Shown in pieces: positions 16,202 through 23,711 of a DNA stretch of 58,982 bases. Source of the DNA: Oscillospiraceae bacterium (GTDB taxonomy: Bacteria; Bacillota; Clostridia; Oscillospirales; Ruminococcaceae); the NCBI GenBank assembly GCA_017536625.1, contig JAFXGY010000040.1:1-58982 (forward strand). The letters run 5' to 3'. Numbering within the stretch: the stretch's first letter is position 1; the number at the start of each line of letters is the position of its first letter. Under the pieces are notes generated by a model that worked only from the letters and a program-made list of their open reading frames with translations, searched no databases and was not told the DNA's origin. Made by a program: the position numbers and the translations under genes.

Positions 16202-16224
16202 ATGGTGGAGACGGCCGGACTTGA
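16193..16224 (-). repeat. Duplicated 3' end of tRNA-Ala (direct repeat, left copy)
   Basis: These 32 bp are identical to 16443-16474, which include the CCA end, acceptor strand and part of the T arm of the tRNA gene. The two copies are exactly 250 bp apart and in the same orientation. This is what remains when an integrative element inserts in a tRNA 3' end (att sites); a decayed tandem tRNA copy is the other reading. Confidence 0.75.
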
Positions 16225-16413
16225 TAAGCTTTTGCTGCGCAAAATCTTAATGCTTTGCTCGGCACTCGGCGGGCGGAAATATGGTGAAAACATAAGAACA
16301 AATATCCGCCTCGTTTACACTCGCAAACCTCTCCGGCTAAAAACGATTCACAGAATCGTTTTATTAACGCCGTCGTCCGGTTTGGTTCTGCGTCCGCCCG
16401 TCCTTTGAACAAA
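16225..16413. other. Short segment between the two tRNA-end copies
   Basis: No gene is seen. It contains a perfect hairpin AAAACGATTC-ACA-GAATCGTTTT at 16340-16362 and an imperfect inverted repeat around GGCGGAAATATG and CAAATATCCGCC near 16270-16315. It may be the remains of an excised or decayed element. Confidence 0.35.
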
Positions 16414-16448
16414 AATAAAAAAATCCTCCGGCAAAAGCCGAAGGATTT
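16414..16448 (-). terminator. Terminator of tRNA-Ala
   Basis: On the minus strand AAATCCTTCGGC and GCCGGAGGATTT pair around TTTT and are followed by TTTATTTTT, a few bases after the tRNA CCA end. Confidence 0.8.
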
Positions 16449-16452
16449 TTTA

Positions 16453-16528
16453 TGGTGGAGACGGCCGGACTTGAACCGGTTACCTCGACAATGCGAATGT
16501 CGCGCTCTCCCAGGTGAGCTACGCCCCC
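16453..16528 (-). tRNA. tRNA-Ala, anticodon CGC
   Basis: The 76 nt minus-strand gene folds as a full cloverleaf with an encoded CCA. The acceptor stem GGGGGCG pairs with CGTCTCC and includes the G3-U70 pair that defines alanine tRNAs. The D arm is GCTC-ACCTGGGA-GAGC. The anticodon stem is CGACA/TGTCG with loop TTCGCAT, giving anticodon CGC, which reads GCG. The T arm is ACCGG-TTCAAGT-CCGGC with one mismatched outer pair. It is a stand-alone gene with its own terminator. Confidence 0.93.
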
Positions 16529-16660
16529 ATAACAGATGTTATTGTACCACAAAAAATGTGCTTTTACAAGTAAAATTTTGACGATTTGGGAATAAGTTAT
16601 TTTCAAATTTGAAATAATATGGTAATATAATAATATAATATTAAAAGAGGTGAGCGTTTT

Positions 16661-16957
16661 ATGGGTGAAATGTTCGGTTTGCTGATTCCGGTAATCATAA
16701 TGGCGGTTGCTGTTTTTGCGGCGGCGCCCCTTATCAATATGTTCAAAGGCGCCTTCGGCGAATCTTCCGGGCAAACACACCAGAAGGACGCAAAATATTC
16801 CCGCCAGGTTCACCAGATGCACGTCAAGGATGCCGAAGGTGAACGCCGCCACCGTCTTGACCAGCTTAAAAGCCTTTATGAAGCGGGAATGATGGAGCGC
16901 GACGAATATAACGAACGGGTCGCCGCGGTGGAAACGGAATATCAGAGCAGACATTAA
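16661..16957 (+). CDS. Small membrane-anchored SHOCT-domain protein
   Basis: The 98-residue protein has one N-terminal membrane helix (residues 5-27), a charged linker, and a C-terminal SHOCT-like segment: LDQLKSLYEAGMMERDEYN. SHOCT domains are short oligomerisation-type C-terminal helices found on many membrane and zinc-ribbon proteins. The ATG is preceded by AAAGAGGTG. Several TATAAT-like hexamers lie just upstream in an AT-rich run. No partner protein is indicated by the neighbours. Confidence 0.75.
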   Translation: MGEMFGLLIPVIIMAVAVFAAAPLINMFKGAFGESSGQTHQKDAKYSRQVHQMHVKDAEGERRHRLDQLKSLYEAGMMERDEYNERVAAVETEYQSRH

Positions 16958-16967
16958 TAAAAAAATT

Positions 16968-16996
16968 GCCGTCCGGTTTCTTTCGGGCGGCATTAT
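16968..16996 (+). terminator. Hairpin after the SHOCT gene
   Basis: GCCGTCCG and CGGGCGGC pair around an 8 nt T-rich loop. The following ATTATTATG is only a weak T tract, so read-through into the CDF gene is possible. Confidence 0.5.
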
Positions 16997-17023
16997 TATG
17001 AAAACGAGAGGTGAGCTTTTTTT

Positions 17024-18205
17024 ATGATAAAGCTTCTTTCAAAAATTTTTATAAAAGATAATGAAAATTATTCAAAACCGGAAGTGCGCTTTGCCTATGG
17101 CTATCTTTGCGGCGCCGTCGGAATCGTCATAAACATTATTCTTTTTGCCGGGAAATTCGCCGCCGGTTTTATAAGCGGTTCCATGGCCGTGGTCGCGGAT
17201 GCTTTCAACAATCTTTCGGATGCGGGTTCTTCTGCAATAAGCCTTATCGGCTTCCGCCTTGCTTCCCAAAAGCCGGATCCCCATCACCCCTTTGGCCACG
17301 GAAGATTTGAATACATATCGAGCTTAATAATTTCCATCATCATAATAACCATGGGCTTCAGCCTTGGAAGAGATTCCATTGCGCTGATAATAAAACCGGA
17401 AAAAGTGGAATATTCCGCGCTTACGTTTATTATCCTCGGAATTTCCATAGCGGCGAAGCTTTATATGTTCCTTTATAACCGCATCGTCGGAAAAAAGATC
17501 AATTCCGCTTCGCTAAAAGCCACCGCTATGGACAGCATCTCCGATGCGGTTTCGACCTTCACCGTTCTTGCTTCGGCAATTCTTACGGTGAAAACCGGAA
17601 TCATCATTGATGGCTGGGTCGGACTTGCGGTTTCCGGATTCATTGTTTTTGCGGGATTATCCGGCGCGAAGGAAACTGTTGATTCCCTTCTCGGAACACC
17701 TCCGGAGGAGGATTTTTGCCAAAAAATCGAAGAAATCGTCCTTTCCCACGAAGGGATGATCGGAATCCACGATATGATTGTCCACAACTATGGTCCCGGA
17801 AGAGTTTTTATCTCCCTTCATGCGGAAGTTCCTTCCGACGGGAACTTTGTGGATATCCACGATACCATTGATAATATCGAGCGGGATATTATGAGAGAAG
17901 TTGGCTGCCTTGCAACCATCCACATGGATCCTGTGGACGTTCGCGATGAGCTTACCGCTTCGCTGAAAGGGCAGGTGGGGAAAATCATTGCCGGAATCGA
18001 CGAAAAGATATCTTTCCACGATTTCAGAATAGTAAGCGGCCCCACCCATACGAACGTTATCTTCGATATCGTCGTTCCCTATGATTATAAATACAGCGAC
18101 GAGGAAATAGTGAATATAATAGCGGAAAAAATCAATCTCGAAAACGAAAATTGCTTTGCGGTAATTGACGTTGACCACGACTTCATCGAACATCGTCAGA
18201 AATAA
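17024..18205 (+). CDS. Cation diffusion facilitator metal efflux protein
   Basis: The 393-residue product is a proton-coupled divalent metal exporter with six membrane helices and a C-terminal cytoplasmic domain. Family marks are VADAFNNLSDAGSS in helix 2, HHPFGHGRFEYI, and MDSISDAVST in helix 5. The metal-site pattern with Asp/Asn in helix 2 and two Asp in helix 5, rather than HxxxD, is closer to manganese-type CDF proteins (MntE) than to zinc exporters; this is inference. A GAGGTGAG site precedes the ATG. The TAA stop codon (18203-18205) is the first triplet of palindromic element C. Confidence 0.9.
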   Translation: MIKLLSKIFIKDNENYSKPEVRFAYGYLCGAVGIVINIILFAGKFAAGFISGSMAVVADAFNNLSDAGSSAISLIGFRLASQKPDPHHPFGHGRFEYISSLIISIIIITMGFSLGRDSIALIIKPEKVEYSALTFIILGISIAAKLYMFLYNRIVGKKINSASLKATAMDSISDAVSTFTVLASAILTVKTGIIIDGWVGLAVSGFIVFAGLSGAKETVDSLLGTPPEEDFCQKIEEIVLSHEGMIGIHDMIVHNYGPGRVFISLHAEVPSDGNFVDIHDTIDNIERDIMREVGCLATIHMDPVDVRDELTASLKGQVGKIIAGIDEKISFHDFRIVSGPTHTNVIFDIVVPYDYKYSDEEIVNIIAEKINLENENCFAVIDVDHDFIEHRQK

Positions 18206-18393
18206 ATTATTGTTTAGCAAAAACCTCCCTTGTCAAAGGGAGGGGGACCATCGCCATTTTGGCGATGGTGGAGGGATTCATAATAAAAATACTGGTAATT
18301 AATTAAGGAATCCCCCAGTCTTTTTTAACCGCAAGCGGTTAAAAAATCCAGCCCCCTTTAACAAGGGGGCTTAATAGGATAAACAATAATTTA
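18203..18393. repeat. Palindromic MITE-like element, copy C (z-w subfamily)
   Basis: A 191 bp element from TAAATTATTGTTTA (18203-18216) to TAAACAATAATTTA (18380-18393), with the same z and w arms in the same order as copy A and only a few differences. Its first three bases are the stop codon of the CDF gene. Confidence 0.88.
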
Positions 18394-18408
18394 ATGTATA
18401 ATAATAAA

Positions 18409-18441
18409 TAAAAAAGGCGCCGGAAAATCCGGCGCCTTTTT
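18409..18441. terminator. Bidirectional terminator between CDF/element C and the Gx gene
   Basis: AAAAAGGCGCCGGA and TCCGGCGCCTTTTT form a strong stem with A and T runs, between convergent genes. Confidence 0.88.
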
Positions 18442-18445
18442 GCTT

Positions 18446-18943
18446 TTAATCAAGCCTTATTTTTTTGAATCTGTTGATAACAATTCCGGAAACGATTCCG
18501 ATGACGATTCCGGTTGCCGTTCCGGTAATAAGAAGCACCGGAAGATAAAGGGCAATCTGTTTTGTTCCAAGAAGGATAACCGCCATAATAATCTGTCCGA
18601 CGTTATGCATAATTCCGCCTGCGACGGAAACGCCGATGACGGAAAATTTATCGGTTTTCTTAAGAATCCACATCACCCCAAGGGAAAGCACCGCGCCAGC
18701 AATGCTGTAAGCCATTGCCATAACGTTGCTGAAAAGGAGCGAAACAAGAATTACCCTTATAAGTGAAACAAGGATTGCTTCCTTTGTGCCGATTTTATAA
18801 AGCACAAAGATTATAACTATATTTGCAAGGCCCATTTTGATTCCCGGAACCGCAAAGGAAAGGGGAACAAGAACCTCTATATACGACATTATCATCGCAA
18901 GGGCAATGCAAAGCCCAAGCATAGCAACTTTTTTTGTTTTCAT
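18446..18943 (-). CDS. Gx transporter family membrane protein, EetB-like
   Basis: The 165-residue hydrophobic protein begins MKTKKVAMLGLCIALAMIMS and has glycine-rich helices containing GIKMGLANIVIIFVLY and GGIMHNVGQIIMA. This is the Gx transporter / heptaprenyl diphosphate synthase component I family (Hpre_diP_synt_I). Members are found with NusG-II proteins and Rnf or ApbE genes, and one is EetB of Listeria-type extracellular electron transfer loci; a role in moving a flavin or quinone-related ligand has been suggested but is not settled. The start codon directly follows the stop of the NusG-II gene. It is the last gene of the minus-strand block led by rnfC. Confidence 0.83.
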   Translation of the reverse strand: MKTKKVAMLGLCIALAMIMSYIEVLVPLSFAVPGIKMGLANIVIIFVLYKIGTKEAILVSLIRVILVSLLFSNVMAMAYSIAGAVLSLGVMWILKKTDKFSVIGVSVAGGIMHNVGQIIMAVILLGTKQIALYLPVLLITGTATGIVIGIVSGIVINRFKKIRLD

Positions 18944-19327
18944 TTAAGACACCAGATCAACTTCAGCCTCTTGGGGGCCTTCAATAGTAATTACGGTTTT
19001 GTTCGGAAGGCAGGTAATAGCCTCACCGGTTTTGCTTATGGAACGCTGGTCAACGCAGACATGATCCGGGCAGGAAGCTTCGGTGATATCTGCCTTGCCG
19101 TCCTTTATAACAAGGATATTATATCCGCCGTTTTCAGATTCAAGGCGGATTTCAGCATCGGTATCAAGCGGATATTTTTCCGTAACGACGCTGTCCACGG
19201 TTACGACGGCGAAAGCACCGTCTTCTTTCAAAAGCTCGAATCCAAGCCAGATTCCGGCGGCGGCAATAATTACCGCGGCGCCAAGGATTAAGTCGTTTCT
19301 GAATTTTTTATCTTTAAACATATCCAT
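18944..19327 (-). CDS. NusG domain II protein, membrane-anchored, EetA-like
   Basis: The 127-residue protein has one N-terminal membrane helix (residues 13-30) and an extracytoplasmic NusG_II domain with ENGGYNILVIKDGKADI and the cysteine-containing EASCPDHVCVDQ. The same domain with CPDxxC is typical of the small proteins encoded next to Gx transporters and of EetA in flavin electron-transfer loci. The CxxxxC pair could be redox-active or metal-binding. The ribosome site is weak (ACTCAATGG). A hairpin lies between rnfB and this gene, so expression may be partly uncoupled from rnf. Confidence 0.82.
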   Translation of the reverse strand: MDMFKDKKFRNDLILGAAVIIAAAGIWLGFELLKEDGAFAVVTVDSVVTEKYPLDTDAEIRLESENGGYNILVIKDGKADITEASCPDHVCVDQRSISKTGEAITCLPNKTVITIEGPQEAEVDLVS

Positions 19328-19339
19328 TGAGTTTTTTTA

Positions 19340-19375
19340 ACGCTCCGCCGCAAAATGCGGCGGAGCGTTTTTCCT
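19340..19375. terminator. Hairpin between rnfB and the NusG-II gene
   Basis: CGCTCCGCCGCA and TGCGGCGGAGCG form a very stable stem. The T run lies on the plus-strand side; on the minus strand, where rnf is transcribed, the stem is followed by TTAAAAAAAC. It may attenuate or stabilise the rnf mRNA rather than end it. Confidence 0.55.
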
Positions 19376-19394
19376 TTTAAAAGAGATTTTGCAA

Positions 19395-20195
19395 TTATGC
19401 TTTGAGCATGGAAAGGCAGCCAACGGGACAATCGGAAACGCATTTTCCGCAGCCGATGCATTTTTCATAATCAACGGTTGCAAGGAAGTTTTCGACTTTG
19501 ATTGCCTCTGCGGGGCAGTTCTTCTGGCATTTCATGCAGCCGATACAGCCATTCTGGCATTCTTTGCGAACGACAGCGCCTTTTTCATGGTTGGAGCAGG
19601 TGATGACTGCTTTTTCAGCTTTGGGAACCAGAGAGATAAGGTGGTTGGGGCATTTTGCAACGCAAAGTCCGCAGCCTGCGCATTTTCTGGGGTCAACTTT
19701 TGCAATGCCGTTTACGATGCAGATAGCATCGCTGGTGCAAACGGTTGCGCAGTCTCCGCAGCCAAGGCAGCCATAAAGGCAAGCGCCTTTGCCGCCATAA
19801 AGCATTTTTGCGGCAGCACAGGAATTGAGTCCCTGATAAATTTCTTTCTGGACCTGTTTGTTGCAGTCACCGCCGCAATGAACAAAGGCGGTGAGGGGTT
19901 CTGCGGCTTCGGCTTCAACACCGAGAACTGCGCAGAGAGCGCTGGTGGTTGCTTCGCCGCCGGGACGGCAAAGGTTTGCGGGGGTTCCGGGAACTTCTGC
20001 AAGAGCTTTTGCGTAAGCATCGCAACCGGAAAAACCGCAGGCGCCGCAGTTTGCGCCCGGAAGACAGTCGCGTGCTTCGGCTTCGATGGGGTTGGTTTTA
20101 ACGCCCATGAAAGTATCAGCGAGAACAAGAAGAATTGCGCAGGCAAGGCCGATTCCGGCAACAACAAGGGTAGCGTTCAATATAATTTCAGTCAT
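19395..20195 (-). CDS. rnfB: Rnf complex subunit B, iron-sulfur protein
   Basis: RnfB takes electrons from reduced ferredoxin and passes them through the membrane part of Rnf. The 266-residue product has an N-terminal membrane helix, the [4Fe-4S] motif GANCGACGFSGCDAYA, then ferredoxin-type clusters: CLGCGDCATVCTSDAICI, CAGCGLCVAKCPNHL, CIGCMKCQKNCPAEA and CIGCGKCVSDCPVGC. The four CxxCxxCxxxC sets match clostridial RnfB. AAGGAG precedes the ATG. It is the last rnf gene in the order C-D-G-E-A-B. Confidence 0.97.
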   Translation of the reverse strand: MTEIILNATLVVAGIGLACAILLVLADTFMGVKTNPIEAEARDCLPGANCGACGFSGCDAYAKALAEVPGTPANLCRPGGEATTSALCAVLGVEAEAAEPLTAFVHCGGDCNKQVQKEIYQGLNSCAAAKMLYGGKGACLYGCLGCGDCATVCTSDAICIVNGIAKVDPRKCAGCGLCVAKCPNHLISLVPKAEKAVITCSNHEKGAVVRKECQNGCIGCMKCQKNCPAEAIKVENFLATVDYEKCIGCGKCVSDCPVGCLSMLKA

Positions 20196-20210
20196 CTTTT
20201 TATTATCTCC

Positions 20211-20801
20211 TTATGCGAAGAGTTTATCGATAATGCCGCCGAAGCCCATGAATGCAACAGAAACAATGGATGCTGCAACAAGGGTGATCGGAATGCCTTT
20301 GAAGCATTCGGGAGCATCTGCCTCTTCAAGACGATTTCTTACGCCGGCGAAGAGCCACATCGCAAGAAGGAAGCCAAGTCCGCAGCCGAGGGAGCTTGCC
20401 ATGGATTCAACAAAGCTGTATTCAGCAGTAATGTTGTTGATGGTAACGCCAAGAACTGCGCAGTTGGTGGTGATGAGAGGAAGATAAACGCCAAGGGATC
20501 TGTGGAGTGCGGGGATGAATTTTTTGAGGAAGATCTCAACAAACTGAACAAGAGCAGCGATTACAAGAATGAAAACGATGGTCTGAAGATATCCAAGTTC
20601 GTTGGGGTCGAGAAGATAGGTCTGGATGGGCCAGGTTGCGGCGGTTGCAACAAGCATTACGAAAATAACGGAAACGCCCATGCCGACTGCCTGGTCGGAT
20701 TTTTTGGAAACGCCGAGGAAGGGGCAGATGCCGAGGAACTTGCTGAGAACATAGTTATCAACAAGAACAGCACTCATAATGATGATAAGAAGTTCTTTCA
20801 T
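20211..20801 (-). CDS. rnfA: Rnf complex subunit A
   Basis: The 196-residue protein has six membrane helices and begins MKELLIIIMSAVLVDNYVLS with the family motif KFLGICPFLGVS. RnfA and RnfE are inverted homologues that bind an iron-sulfur cluster between their half-helices within the membrane; the conserved cysteines (GICPF and TTNCAVLG) are visible. The start overlaps the rnfE stop by one base. Confidence 0.97.
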   Translation of the reverse strand: MKELLIIIMSAVLVDNYVLSKFLGICPFLGVSKKSDQAVGMGVSVIFVMLVATAATWPIQTYLLDPNELGYLQTIVFILVIAALVQFVEIFLKKFIPALHRSLGVYLPLITTNCAVLGVTINNITAEYSFVESMASSLGCGLGFLLAMWLFAGVRNRLEEADAPECFKGIPITLVAASIVSVAFMGFGGIIDKLFA

Positions 20802-21487
20802 TATTTAGATTCCTCCTTTACATCAGTTTCGCAGCTTTCTTTATTGCAAGCTGCGGCATTGGGGCAGCCTTCGCAGGAGAAGGATTTCTTTGCGGGGGCT
20901 TTGCCGGAAGTGATTTTTGCAACGAGAGCAACAAGGCAGCCGAATGCAAGGAAACCACCGGGAGAAGCTGTCATGATGGAAACAGCGTAATCTTTGATTA
21001 CGGGAATTTCAATTCCTGCCCAGGTGCCTGCGCCGATAACTTCACGGAAGGAAGCCATGAGAACAAGTGCAAGGGTAAAACCGATTCCCATGCCAAGACC
21101 GTCGAGTGCGGAATCGATAACGCCGTTTTTGCGTGCGAACATTTCGGCACGGCCGAGAATGATGCAGTTTACTACGATGAGTGCAAGATAAACGCCGAGC
21201 ATATCGTAAAGATCCGGGAAGTATGCGTGCATAAGCATCTGAACAACGGAAACGAAGCCTGCGATAACAACGATATAGCAGGGAATGCGGACTTTGTCCG
21301 GAACTGCTTTGCGGAGCATGGAAATTACGATGTTGGAGCAGAAGAGAACTGCGGTTGCGGCAATGCCCATTGCAAGTGCGGAAACAACTCCGGTGGTGGT
21401 TGCAAGTGCGGGGCAGGTGCCAAGAAGGAGAACAAGAACGGGGTTCTCCTTAATAATGCCTTTGGAGAAAATTTCACATTTTTTCAT
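20801..21487 (-). CDS. rnfE: Rnf complex subunit E
   Basis: The 228-residue membrane protein is homologous to RnfA, with GIIKENPVLVLLLGTCPALA at the N-terminus and VVNCIILGRAEMFARKNG as the conserved cysteine half-helix region. It has a C-terminal soluble tail with four cysteines (CEGCPNAAACNKESC), an extension that could bind a metal and is not in all homologues. One-base overlaps (TAATG) with rnfG and rnfA indicate tight coupling. Confidence 0.96.
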   Translation of the reverse strand: MKKCEIFSKGIIKENPVLVLLLGTCPALATTTGVVSALAMGIAATAVLFCSNIVISMLRKAVPDKVRIPCYIVVIAGFVSVVQMLMHAYFPDLYDMLGVYLALIVVNCIILGRAEMFARKNGVIDSALDGLGMGIGFTLALVLMASFREVIGAGTWAGIEIPVIKDYAVSIMTASPGGFLAFGCLVALVAKITSGKAPAKKSFSCEGCPNAAACNKESCETDVKEESK

Positions 21488-22755
21488 TATCCGACAACCT
21501 CCTTAATGAGATTGAAAGCTTCGAAAGCGCTGTTGAAGTTGCTTGCAACTGCGTTTGCGGTCATGGTTGCACCGGCAACAAGGGTCATATCATCGGAATA
21601 AGTGCTTTCGGAAAGGCCGACGAACTGTGCTCTGTAAGCGCCTTCATCGGTAAGCTCATGTGCGGAATAATATTCACCGTGAAGAATAAGTTCGGTAAGG
21701 GTTTTATAAACAACGATTTCGCCGTTTGCGTTGAAGATAGTAAGCATCTTCATTGCTTCATCGCCATAGCCGAGAGGCTGGGTGATTACTGCATACTGGG
21801 TTTCTTCACCAACGGTTACGGTGAATGCTGCGGTTACGTCTTCAAATCCGCCAAGGTTTTCAACAGGGGTTACAACTGCGCCTTCTTCGAAGCAGGCTGC
21901 AACGGTTGCGGTGTTTGCTTCAAGGTTTGCGGTTGCGATTACGGGGTTTGCAGCTGCTGCGGTTTCAATAAGACCTGCGCAGTCTGCGGTGATATCGCTG
22001 CCGTCAAGGCTGTAAACTCTGCCGACACCGAATGCGTTGATACCGACGATAACGGAACCATAGCTGCCGCCGTTCATTACGTAAATATAACCGCAGTTAT
22101 TCTTTGCTTTATAAGCCTGGGTGATCGGGTCAGAGAATCCTTCGATAGGATCTGCGATCGGAATATTGGTTGCGTTGACGCATCCGGAAAGTGCAAGAGG
22201 AAGTGCTTCGGAAATAAGCTGTTCTTCGCTCTTCTGTGCTTCTGCAACAAGGTTGTTTTCAATAAGAACATTGAAAGCGGAAGTAATGGAATCTTTGAAT
22301 GCGACGGAAGAATAAGTGCATCCTGCAACAAGAGTGATGTCTGCAAGAGTGGAGTTCTGGCCGACATAGCTCTGGGGATAATCGGGACCGAAGTCTTTGG
22401 AATCATAATAGCCGGTAAGCTCAACAGCGGAAATGGTGCCGGTGGCATCAATTGCAACGGTAAAGGTCATGGGATTGCCGCCGGAATAATCGGAAGTTGC
22501 GTTTACAAGCATTACGAAGCCGAGTCCGGAGGTTTCTTTATAAACGCCGGTTACGGTTTCGGGAAGGGTAAGGCTCGGGGTAAGATCTTCAAAACCGGTT
22601 GCATCGGGCATAACGATGGTAAGAGATTCGTTTGCGGCTGCAGCCTGGTTTTCGGCAATGATAGGTGCGGTGATGGAGTTGGTGTATGCAAGAAGAACCG
22701 CAACAACAAGGCAGATAGCAGTAAGAACGACTACGCTTTTAATGTTTTCTTTCAT
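21487..22755 (-). CDS. rnfG: Rnf complex subunit G, double-length with two FMN-binding-like domains
   Basis: RnfG is the extracytoplasmic subunit carrying covalent FMN. The usual length is about 190-220 residues; this one has 422. After one membrane helix (7-26) it has a first FMN-binding-like domain (about 55-185) with LVAGCTYSSVAFKDS, and a second (about 205-415) with LVAGATMTANAVASNF. The second has the classical [S/A]GATxT flavinylation motif. The first has GCTYS, which keeps the acceptor threonine but not the alanine. The protein may therefore carry one or two flavins outside the membrane. ApbE, the transferase, is encoded 4 kb away. It overlaps rnfD by four bases. Confidence 0.93.
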   Translation of the reverse strand: MKENIKSVVVLTAICLVVAVLLAYTNSITAPIIAENQAAAANESLTIVMPDATGFEDLTPSLTLPETVTGVYKETSGLGFVMLVNATSDYSGGNPMTFTVAIDATGTISAVELTGYYDSKDFGPDYPQSYVGQNSTLADITLVAGCTYSSVAFKDSITSAFNVLIENNLVAEAQKSEEQLISEALPLALSGCVNATNIPIADPIEGFSDPITQAYKAKNNCGYIYVMNGGSYGSVIVGINAFGVGRVYSLDGSDITADCAGLIETAAAANPVIATANLEANTATVAACFEEGAVVTPVENLGGFEDVTAAFTVTVGEETQYAVITQPLGYGDEAMKMLTIFNANGEIVVYKTLTELILHGEYYSAHELTDEGAYRAQFVGLSESTYSDDMTLVAGATMTANAVASNFNSAFEAFNLIKEVVG

Positions 22756-23711
22756 GCTTTAACACCTCCAAACGGTTTTTTCATGGTCCATTTGTCAATA
22801 TAAGGATTGAGAATGTTCATGAAGAGGATAGAGAAGGAAACGCCTTCCGGATAGCTTCCATAGAAACGGATGAGGGTGGTGATGATTGCGCATCCGAGTG
22901 CAAAGACAATTTTGCCTTTTGCGGTGGAAGGGGAGGTAACATAGTCGGTTGCCATGAAGATAGCGCCGATGAAGGTACCGCCGGAAAGGGTGTAATAAAG
23001 TGCAAGGGTCATATCACCGGTGATGAGATAAGCAAAAGCAAAAACAGCGCCGATGAAAACAACGGGGGTGTGCCAGGTGATGACTTTGCGTACTACAAGA
23101 TAAATTCCGCCAAGGAGAAGTCCTGCTGCGCAGGTTTCGCCAAGAGCACCGCCGCGAACGCCGAGGAACATATCCATAAGTGAAGTGCTTTCCATGAAAG
23201 CAGAAACAGCGTCGCCGCCCTGGGGAAGAACGGAAAGGGGAGTTGCGTATGTAGCAACGTCAACTTCTGCGGATTTGGGCGGAACTGCAGCAGCCATGGT
23301 GCCGGTGAATGCGATGAGCATTACAACACGGGCGGTGATGGCAGGGTTTGCAAAGTTGCAGCCGATGCCGCCGAAAAGGCATTTGGTGATTACGATTGCA
23401 ACGAAGGAACCGACAACTGCCTGCCAAACGGGAAGGGTTGCGGGAAGGTTCATCGCAAGGATAAGACCGGTAACTACTGCGGAAAGGTCGCCGATGGTGG
23501 TGGGGCGATGGCAGAGTTTGGTGAAAAGGAACTCGAAGAGAACGCAGGAAGCTACGCATACTGCGCAAAGGATAGCGGCGTTCATTCCAAAAATCACAAC
23601 GCCTGCGATTGCTGCAGGAAGAAGTGCGATTACAACGTCAAGCATGACGTTGGTGGTAGTTCTTTTTCCGTGAACATGAGGAGATACGGAAACAATAAGA
23701 TTATTATCCAT
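22752..23711 (-). CDS. rnfD: Rnf complex subunit D
   Basis: The 319-residue membrane protein begins NLIVSVSPHVHGKRTT, the conserved start of RnfD/NqrB. It carries a covalent FMN on the threonine of IFMATDYVTSPST, which is present near residue 265. GGIGCNFANPAITARV and GGAGxxLxETC-like segments complete the family pattern. It forms the membrane core with RnfA and RnfE that couples electron flow to ion translocation. Start and stop overlap rnfC and rnfG. Confidence 0.97.
   Translation of the reverse strand: MDNNLIVSVSPHVHGKRTTTNVMLDVVIALLPAAIAGVVIFGMNAAILCAVCVASCVLFEFLFTKLCHRPTTIGDLSAVVTGLILAMNLPATLPVWQAVVGSFVAIVITKCLFGGIGCNFANPAITARVVMLIAFTGTMAAAVPPKSAEVDVATYATPLSVLPQGGDAVSAFMESTSLMDMFLGVRGGALGETCAAGLLLGGIYLVVRKVITWHTPVVFIGAVFAFAYLITGDMTLALYYTLSGGTFIGAIFMATDYVTSPSTAKGKIVFALGCAIITTLIRFYGSYPEGVSFSILFMNILNPYIDKWTMKKPFGGVKA

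Noticed and set aside
16364-16993. Open frame running through the tRNA gene and opposite the SHOCT gene
   Set aside because: It reads through a tRNA and a terminator and has no ribosome site.
19389-20990. Long plus-strand open frame opposite rnfB, rnfA and rnfE, very rich in Cys, Gly and Ala
   Set aside because: It is antisense to well-identified rnf genes, has unnatural composition and no ribosome site; it arises from codon bias on the other strand.
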